Part shown: positions 5,745-9,409 of the stretch, piece by piece
Layout: each line of letters opens with the position of its first letter
How positions within the stretch are numbered: position 1 is the stretch's first letter
Made by a program: the position numbers and the translations under genes
Origin: an uncultured Eubacteriales bacterium
Lineage (GTDB): Bacteria > Bacillota > Clostridia > Oscillospirales > Oscillospiraceae
Length of the DNA: 9,409 nucleotides
Direction of reading: 5' to 3'
Assembly: GCA_900543625.1 (NCBI GenBank)
Contig: UQSF01000034.1
Location: 1-9,409, forward strand
Notes under the pieces: generated by a model
Database searches by the model: none
The model's input: only the letters and a program-made list of their open reading frames with translations
Told to the model about the DNA's origin: nothing

Positions 5745-6997
5745 CGACTCTCGATATTCTCAAGCGGACGAAGGCCGCGTGGCCGAGCATCTGCAACGCC
5801 TCTGCCGAGGACAAAAACCGCATTCTCTCTGCTATGGCCGACAGTCTGCAGGCACAGTGCGATGCGATCCTGCGCTGCAACGCCGAGGACATGGATGCCG
5901 CGCGCGGCCACATCTCGGACGTCATGCTCGACCGGCTCTATCTGGATCGCGGGCGTGTCGATGCCATGGCCGACGGCATCCGCGCGACCGTGGCGCTGCC
6001 GGATCACACGGGGCGCATCCTTGCGCAGATCGACCACCCCAACGGCATGAAGATCTATAAAAAGCAGGTGCCGCTCGGCCTTGTGGCGATCATTTATGAG
6101 AGCCGGCCGAACGTCACGTCCGACGCGGCGGCGCTCGCCATCAAGAGCGGCAACGTCTGCATGCTCCGCAGCGGCAAGGAGGCCTTCCACACGGCCAAGG
6201 CCATCGTCGCGGCGCTCAAGCAGGGCATCGTCTCCGCCGGCGGCGATGCGGACATCGTCAACATCGTCGAGGACACCAGCCACGAGAGCGCCACGGAGAT
6301 CATGCAGGCCAAAGGGCTCGTCGACCTGCTCATCCCGCGCGGCGGCGCGGGGCTCATCCGCGCCTGCGTGCGCAATGCCACCGTGCCCTGCATCGAGACC
6401 GGCACGGGCATCTGCCATATCTATGTGGATCAGTACGCTGACCTCGATAAGGCCGTGCGCATCATTGAAAATGCCAAGACCAGCCGCCCCTCTGTCTGCA
6501 ACGCCGAGGAGGTCTGCCTCGTGCACCGGGCGGTCGCGGCGAAGTTCTTGCCCATGCTCAAAAAGGCGCTGGTCGATGACCGCGCAGCACAGGGGCTCAC
6601 GCCGGTCGAGCTGCGGCTCGATGCGGCTGCGGCGCAGATCATCGACGGCACACCGGCGGGCGAGCAGGACTTTGACACCGAGTATCTCGACTACATTCTC
6701 GCCGTCGGCGTGGTGGACAGTCTGGATGCCGCCATCGCGCACGTGCTTGCCCACTCGACGCACCACAGCGACGCCATTGTTACCGAGGACGCCGCGAGCG
6801 CCGAGCGCTTTATCAACGGCACGGACAGCGCCGCGACCTATGTCAACGCCTCCACGCGCTTTACCGACGGGGGCGAGTTCGGCCTCGGCTGCGAGATGGG
6901 CATCTCCACGCAGAAACTCCACGCCCGCGGCCCGATGGGGCTCGACGAGCTGAGTACCTATAAATACATCATCCGCGGTGACGGACAGATCCGCTGA
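5741..6997 (+). CDS. proA: Gamma-glutamyl phosphate reductase
   Basis: 418-residue NADPH-dependent enzyme of the aldehyde dehydrogenase superfamily. It reduces gamma-glutamyl phosphate to glutamate semialdehyde, which closes to pyrroline-5-carboxylate. GAGGAGG lies seven bases before the ATG, inside the end of proB. Visible features are the cofactor-domain segment VPLGLVAIIYESRPNVTSDA (110-129), LAIKSGNVCMLRSGKEA (132-148), the GTGICHIYVD segment (221-230), and SRPSVCNAEE (248-257), whose Cys253 is the expected catalytic thiol. The C-terminal block has NASTRFTDGGEFGLG (369-383) and QKLHARGPMGL (391-401). Length equals the family norm (about 415-420). It is the middle gene of proBAC, 12 nt before proC. 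A long antisense frame on the minus strand here is a GC-rich shadow. Confidence 0.97.
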   Translation: MTTLDILKRTKAAWPSICNASAEDKNRILSAMADSLQAQCDAILRCNAEDMDAARGHISDVMLDRLYLDRGRVDAMADGIRATVALPDHTGRILAQIDHPNGMKIYKKQVPLGLVAIIYESRPNVTSDAAALAIKSGNVCMLRSGKEAFHTAKAIVAALKQGIVSAGGDADIVNIVEDTSHESATEIMQAKGLVDLLIPRGGAGLIRACVRNATVPCIETGTGICHIYVDQYADLDKAVRIIENAKTSRPSVCNAEEVCLVHRAVAAKFLPMLKKALVDDRAAQGLTPVELRLDAAAAQIIDGTPAGEQDFDTEYLDYILAVGVVDSLDAAIAHVLAHSTHHSDAIVTEDAASAERFINGTDSAATYVNASTRFTDGGEFGLGCEMGISTQKLHARGPMGLDELSTYKYIIRGDGQIR

Positions 6998-7009
6998 GGA
7001 GGAAATACC

Positions 7010-7810
7010 ATGAGCAAATATGAAGCCGGATTTCTCGGCGCCGGAAATATGGGCGGCGCGCTGGCGGCCGCCGCAGCGCGGCAGGTGACGGGGGAGCGGG
7101 TCGCCGTCTCGTGCAGCACCCCTGCGCACAGTGCGGCAGCGGCCGAGCGGCTTGGCTGCCGTGCGGCTGCGCCTGAGGAGATCCTGCGCGAGAGCCGGTT
7201 CGTGTTCCTCGGCGTCAAGCCGCAGATGCTTGACGGCGTGGCGCAGTCGCTGTCCGCGCCCGTTGCAGCGTCGGAGAGCGTTTTCGTGTCGATGCTTGCG
7301 GGCGTGCAGCTCGAGCGGCTCGAGCGGACGCTCGGCGCGGATAAGAAGATCATCCGCATCCTGCTGAACACCCCCTGCGCGGTGGGGCAGGGCGTCGTGC
7401 TCTACTGCGCGAATGCGCGCGTCACGGACGATGACCTTGCGGCGTTTTGCGCGCTCATGGCGGACGCGGGCATCGTCGATCCCGTGCCGGAGCATCTCAT
7501 TGACGCCGGCTGTGCCATCACGGGCTGCGGCCCTGCGTTTGCGTACATGTTCATCGAGGCGCTCGCCGACGGCGGCGTCAAGTGCGGCCTGCCGCGCGTC
7601 AAGGCCGTCCGCTATGCGGCGCAGATGCTTGCCGGCAGCGCGGAGATGGTTCTGCACTCCGGCAAGCACCCCGGGCTGCTCAAGGACGAGGTCTGCAGCC
7701 CTGGCGGCAGCACGATCGCCGGTGTGGACGCGCTCGAGCAGCGCGCCTTTCGCGGCAGCTGCATCGCCGCCGTGGAGGCGGCGTTTGAAAAGACGCGCCG
7801 GCTCGGCTGA
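7010..7810 (+). CDS. proC: Pyrroline-5-carboxylate reductase
   Basis: 266-residue last enzyme of proline synthesis, reducing pyrroline-5-carboxylate to L-proline with NAD(P)H. An AGGAGGAAA ribosome binding site ends 5 nt before the ATG. It has the Rossmann motif FLGAGNMGGAL (8-18), VKPQ (69-72) and the helical dimer domain with GPAFAYMFIEALADGG (174-189). The family signature LLKDEVCSPGGSTIAGVDALEQRAFRG spans 223-249. Two spots differ from the usual consensus: RILLNTPCAVGQG (116-128) has Leu-Leu where most members have Met-Pro before Asn-Thr-Pro, and TGCGPA (171-176) replaces the common SGSGPA. The signature region is intact and I expect an active enzyme. It completes the proBAC operon, so proline synthesis needs no distant gene. 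Confidence 0.96.
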   Translation: MSKYEAGFLGAGNMGGALAAAAARQVTGERVAVSCSTPAHSAAAAERLGCRAAAPEEILRESRFVFLGVKPQMLDGVAQSLSAPVAASESVFVSMLAGVQLERLERTLGADKKIIRILLNTPCAVGQGVVLYCANARVTDDDLAAFCALMADAGIVDPVPEHLIDAGCAITGCGPAFAYMFIEALADGGVKCGLPRVKAVRYAAQMLAGSAEMVLHSGKHPGLLKDEVCSPGGSTIAGVDALEQRAFRGSCIAAVEAAFEKTRRLG

Positions 7811-7822
7811 GCCCATAACGAC

Positions 7823-7856
7823 CGTTCGCCCGGCACTTTCACGTGCCGGGCGAACG
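7823..7856 (+). terminator. Stable hairpin after proC
   Basis: Perfect 14-bp stem (CGTTCGCCCGGCAC at 7823-7836, GTGCCGGGCGAACG at 7843-7856) with a 6-nt loop, 12 nt after the proC stop. No T-run follows, so it may protect the mRNA 3' end or act together with the next hairpin rather than terminate on its own. Confidence 0.55.
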
Positions 7857-7921
7857 TATGCGCTGCGCTTGCTGTGCCTTGCGTGGATACACAGCGTCAG
7901 AACAGTGTGTCCGAAAAAAAG

Positions 7922-7958
7922 AAAAAGTCCTGTATTCCTTGAGAATACAGGACTTTTT
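7922..7958. terminator. Bidirectional terminator between proC and tRNA-Pro
   Basis: Perfect 16-bp stem (AAAAAGTCCTGTATTC at 7922-7937, GAATACAGGACTTTTT at 7943-7958) with a CTTGA loop. A T5 run ends the stem on the plus strand. On the minus strand there are T runs both at the stem end and in the tract at 7920-7914. It therefore closes both the proBAC transcript and the convergent tRNA, ending 2 bp from the CCA end. Confidence 0.9.
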
Positions 7959-7960
7959 GC

Positions 7961-8037
7961 TGGTCCGAGTGAGAAGATTCGAACTTCCGGCCTCTTGAAC
8001 CCCATTCAAGCACGCTACCAACTGCGCTACACCCGGA
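7961..8037 (-). tRNA. tRNA-Pro, anticodon GGG, CCA encoded
   Basis: 77-nt tRNA read on the minus strand. The acceptor stem is TCCGGGT with ACTCGGA (one G-U), followed by encoded CCA. The D arm is AGCGCAGTTGGTAGCGTGC. The anticodon stem CTTGA/TCAAG encloses the seven-base loop ATGGGGT, giving anticodon GGG, which reads the proline codons CCC and CCU. The T arm has GTTCGAATC. No intron or insertion. It has its own promoter and shares the terminator at 7922-7958 with proBAC. Confidence 0.96.
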
Positions 8038-8055
8038 TATCTTAATTGCTCAAAT

Positions 8056-8084
8056 AATATAACACACGAAAACCGAAAAAGCAA
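8056..8084 (-). promoter_or_regulatory. Promoter of tRNA-Pro
   Basis: On the minus strand, TTGCTT (8084-8079), a 17-nt spacer, then TATATT (8061-8056). Initiation near 8049 would leave about 11 nt of 5' extension before the mature tRNA end, normal for RNase P processing. The adjoining 8085-8164 is AT-rich with no gene signal. Confidence 0.75.
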
Positions 8085-8164
8085 GAGGAAAAATGCACTT
8101 TTGGCCGGAAATCAAAATTTCACATGATACTTCCAAAAAACTTTAATAATTTCAATTAAGGCGC

Positions 8165-8193
8165 TTGACATTTTTCGGGCAATTTGTTAATTT
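8165..8193 (+). promoter_or_regulatory. Promoter of the repeat surface protein
   Basis: Perfect -35 TTGACA (8165-8170), 17-nt spacer, then TAATTT (8188-8193). This -10 is weak but is preceded by TG one base upstream (an extended -10, TGTTAATTT). Initiation near 8200 would place the compound hairpin of 8205-8251 at the extreme 5' end of the mRNA. Confidence 0.55.
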
Positions 8194-8204
8194 GATTTTA
8201 ATAT

Positions 8205-8251
8205 CTGCGCTGCATACTGTGTACGCTGCACGTAGACAGTGTCCGGCGCAG
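8205..8251 (+). promoter_or_regulatory. Compound 5' leader hairpin / dyad
   Basis: Nested inverted repeat symmetric about the loop CTGCA (8226-8230). TACG pairs with CGTA, a single G/G mismatch follows, ACTGT (8216-8220) pairs with ACAGT (8236-8240), a 5/5 internal loop comes next, and CTGCGC (8205-8210) pairs with GCGCAG (8246-8251). It ends 28 nt before the start codon and leaves the AGGAGG ribosome binding site single-stranded. It may be a 5' stabilising stem in a long-lived surface-protein mRNA, or a DNA operator. Confidence 0.5.
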
Positions 8252-8278
8252 TAAAATGAATGATCAGGAGGAAACAAT

Positions 8279-9409
8279 ATGGCGTGGAAGAAACTGCAGC
8301 GTCTGCTGGCGTGTCTGCTGGCGGTGCTGCTGCTGTCGCAGGTCGGTGCGTTTTTGCCGACCGCGCGTGCAGCAGGCGGATACTCGCTGCAAAACGGCTC
8401 GGCCATCATCAAGTCCACGATGACGACCGATGAAGTGAACCATGCGCTGACGCGCGCGCTGGTCGTCGGCTTTGACCAGATGAGCGAAGCGGACCAGAAT
8501 GCGCTTCTCGACAGCCTCACGTGGGAGTATAAGTGCGAGGGCAAGGGCAAGGTTCTTGGCTTCCCTGCCACGCATACCGACTGGGGTTCCATTAATGGGT
8601 TTACTAGCGTAGATAAGAGAATCAATTATACCCACCCCGCGCTTGCCCAAAATGACGACGGCAACTATCAGGTCCGTGTTGCTGGCACGACAGCGGAAGT
8701 GACGCTCAAGAAGCTGGAAAAGATCGAGTCATCCATCGAGCTCAAACAGGACGCCAGCGTGAAGCTGCCGTACAATGAAGACGGCACGCTGAATGCTGAC
8801 GCGCTGCGCGCGGCCATCTTTGCTCAGGTCGTGGAGAACACCACACCCGAGTTGTCGGTCAGCAACGTGACCATCGAGTATTATGCTACGGCTGAGAGCG
8901 AATCTTTTGTCGGCGTCGGCAAAGAATGGATGCCGTTGGAAGGCGGCACAAAAGGTATTCTGACCTATCCCGCCATTTCTGCGGGTGAGCAGCAGATCCA
9001 GATCAGCTTCAAGGGCGACGATACTTACAAGGCGTCCTCTGAAACGACGACGGTGACCTTCACCGAGCGCGCGGATTCCCACATCGTTCTCAAGTCCGGC
9101 CAGCAGGTCGCGCTGCCGTACAACGATGATGTGACTGTCAATTATGACGCGCTGCGTGCAGCCATTCTCCAGCAGGTCGTGGACGAGGGGACTACCCCGT
9201 CTCTGACGCCGGAGAATACGGAGATCAAGTACTATGCGACGTCTTCAACGGGACTGACTCATGAATGGGTGAAACTGGATGGCGATAAGGTCATTCTTGC
9301 AACTTACCCCGCCATTTCTGCGGGTGACCAGCAGATCCAGATCAGCTTCAAGGGCGACGATACTTACAAGGCGTCCTCTGAAACGACGACGGTGACCTTC
9401 ACCGAGCGC
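8279..9409 (+). CDS. Secreted repeat protein, Ig-like repeats (3' end missing)
   Basis: The frame is open for 377 codons to the window edge with no stop, so the protein is longer. AGGAGGAAACA precedes the ATG. It opens with a signal peptide: MAWKKLQR, a Leu-rich core (9-19), and a likely ARA-AG cleavage near residue 31. An N-terminal domain (about 33-150) is unrecognised; its codons for residues 103-118 (INGFTSVDKRINY) are AT-rich and unlike the rest. Two repeats of 113 residues follow (about 152-264 and 265-377). Each has a LPYN and ALRAAI-QVV segment, then E(Y/K)YYAT, a TYPAISAG turn and QQIQISFKGDDTYKASSETTTVTFTER. The last strand pattern resembles bacterial Ig-like repeats of surface and adhesion proteins. 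More repeats, and possibly a wall anchor, may follow outside. Exact family and ligand are unknown. Confidence 0.88.
   Translation, partial: MAWKKLQRLLACLLAVLLLSQVGAFLPTARAAGGYSLQNGSAIIKSTMTTDEVNHALTRALVVGFDQMSEADQNALLDSLTWEYKCEGKGKVLGFPATHTDWGSINGFTSVDKRINYTHPALAQNDDGNYQVRVAGTTAEVTLKKLEKIESSIELKQDASVKLPYNEDGTLNADALRAAIFAQVVENTTPELSVSNVTIEYYATAESESFVGVGKEWMPLEGGTKGILTYPAISAGEQQIQISFKGDDTYKASSETTTVTFTERADSHIVLKSGQQVALPYNDDVTVNYDALRAAILQQVVDEGTTPSLTPENTEIKYYATSSTGLTHEWVKLDGDKVILATYPAISAGDQQIQISFKGDDTYKASSETTTVTFTER
8969..9070 (+). repeat. Near-identical 102-bp repeat, copy 1
   Basis: 3' part of the first Ig-like repeat of the surface protein gene. It matches copy 2 (9308-9409) at 101 of 102 bases; the one difference is GAG versus GAC (Glu/Asp). 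The period is 339 bp (113 codons). Outside this block the two repeat units diverge strongly, even at synonymous positions. Confidence 0.95.
9308..9409 (+). repeat. Near-identical 102-bp repeat, copy 2
   Basis: Second copy of the block at 8969-9070. It runs exactly to the window edge, so its right boundary and the number of further copies are unknown. Confidence 0.95.

Noticed and set aside
5672..8005. A 777-residue minus-strand frame opposite proB, proA and proC
   Set aside because: It is antisense to three clear enzyme genes. The translation is His/Arg/Asp-rich shadow sequence, and it runs into the terminator and the tRNA.
7961..8037. tRNA-Pro as an integration site for a mobile element
   Set aside because: No duplicated tRNA 3' end is seen in the window and no integrase is adjacent; the recombinase is 6.5 kb away at a different junction.
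8152..9082. Minus-strand frames over the start of the repeat protein
   Set aside because: They oppose a gene with ribosome binding site, signal peptide and repeat periodicity in frame; no homology is visible in them.

Overview
The window is a stretch of GC-rich chromosome from a spore-forming member of the Bacillota, class Clostridia. An Oscillospiraceae-like gut organism is the best guess. The grounds are the GC-rich codon use, strong AGGAGG-type ribosome binding sites, consensus sigma-A promoters, a CotJC-type spore coat (manganese catalase family) gene, an S-layer-homology surface protein and a ProB of the short form. The taxonomic guess is inference; no rRNA is present.

Left part (1-2254): a serine recombinase of the SpoIVCA/CisA type runs leftwards. 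It is translationally coupled (ATGA overlap) to a previously unlisted 57-codon ORF in front of it. About 80 bp beyond that ORF, on the opposite strand, lies the 3' two-thirds of a cotJC gene. Its homology begins abruptly at the conserved Gly-Thr-Glu-Glu-Leu-Gly-His active-site block. The simplest reading is that a recombinase-bearing element is inserted inside cotJC, with one element-chromosome junction near position 1721 and the other end outside the window. This resembles the skin-type elements that interrupt sporulation genes and are excised in the mother cell.

Centre (2138-4955): two strong hairpins separate cotJC from an SLH-domain secreted protein on the minus strand. That gene is read from a promoter divergent from cysK (O-acetylserine thiol-lyase). 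cysK has a perfect consensus promoter (TTGACA-17-TATAAT) and a leader of about 150 nt. Inside the leader is an 18-codon ORF, MRNRISGRLCICWHCCGV, with four Cys codons in a run of seven, overlapped by two mutually exclusive hairpins. This looks like cysteine-sensing attenuation and appears to be the most informative regulatory signal in the window.

Right-centre (4956-7960): proB, proA and proC form a tight operon (4-bp overlap, then a 12-nt gap) that encodes the complete glutamate-to-proline pathway. It ends in two hairpins, the second bidirectional and shared with a convergent tRNA-Pro(GGG) gene that has its own promoter.

Right end (8038-9409): an AT-rich promoter region and a 47-nt compound hairpin precede the start of a large secreted repeat protein. 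The gene is open to the window edge (377 codons, no stop). It carries two 113-residue Ig-like repeats whose 3' portions are 101/102 identical at the DNA level.
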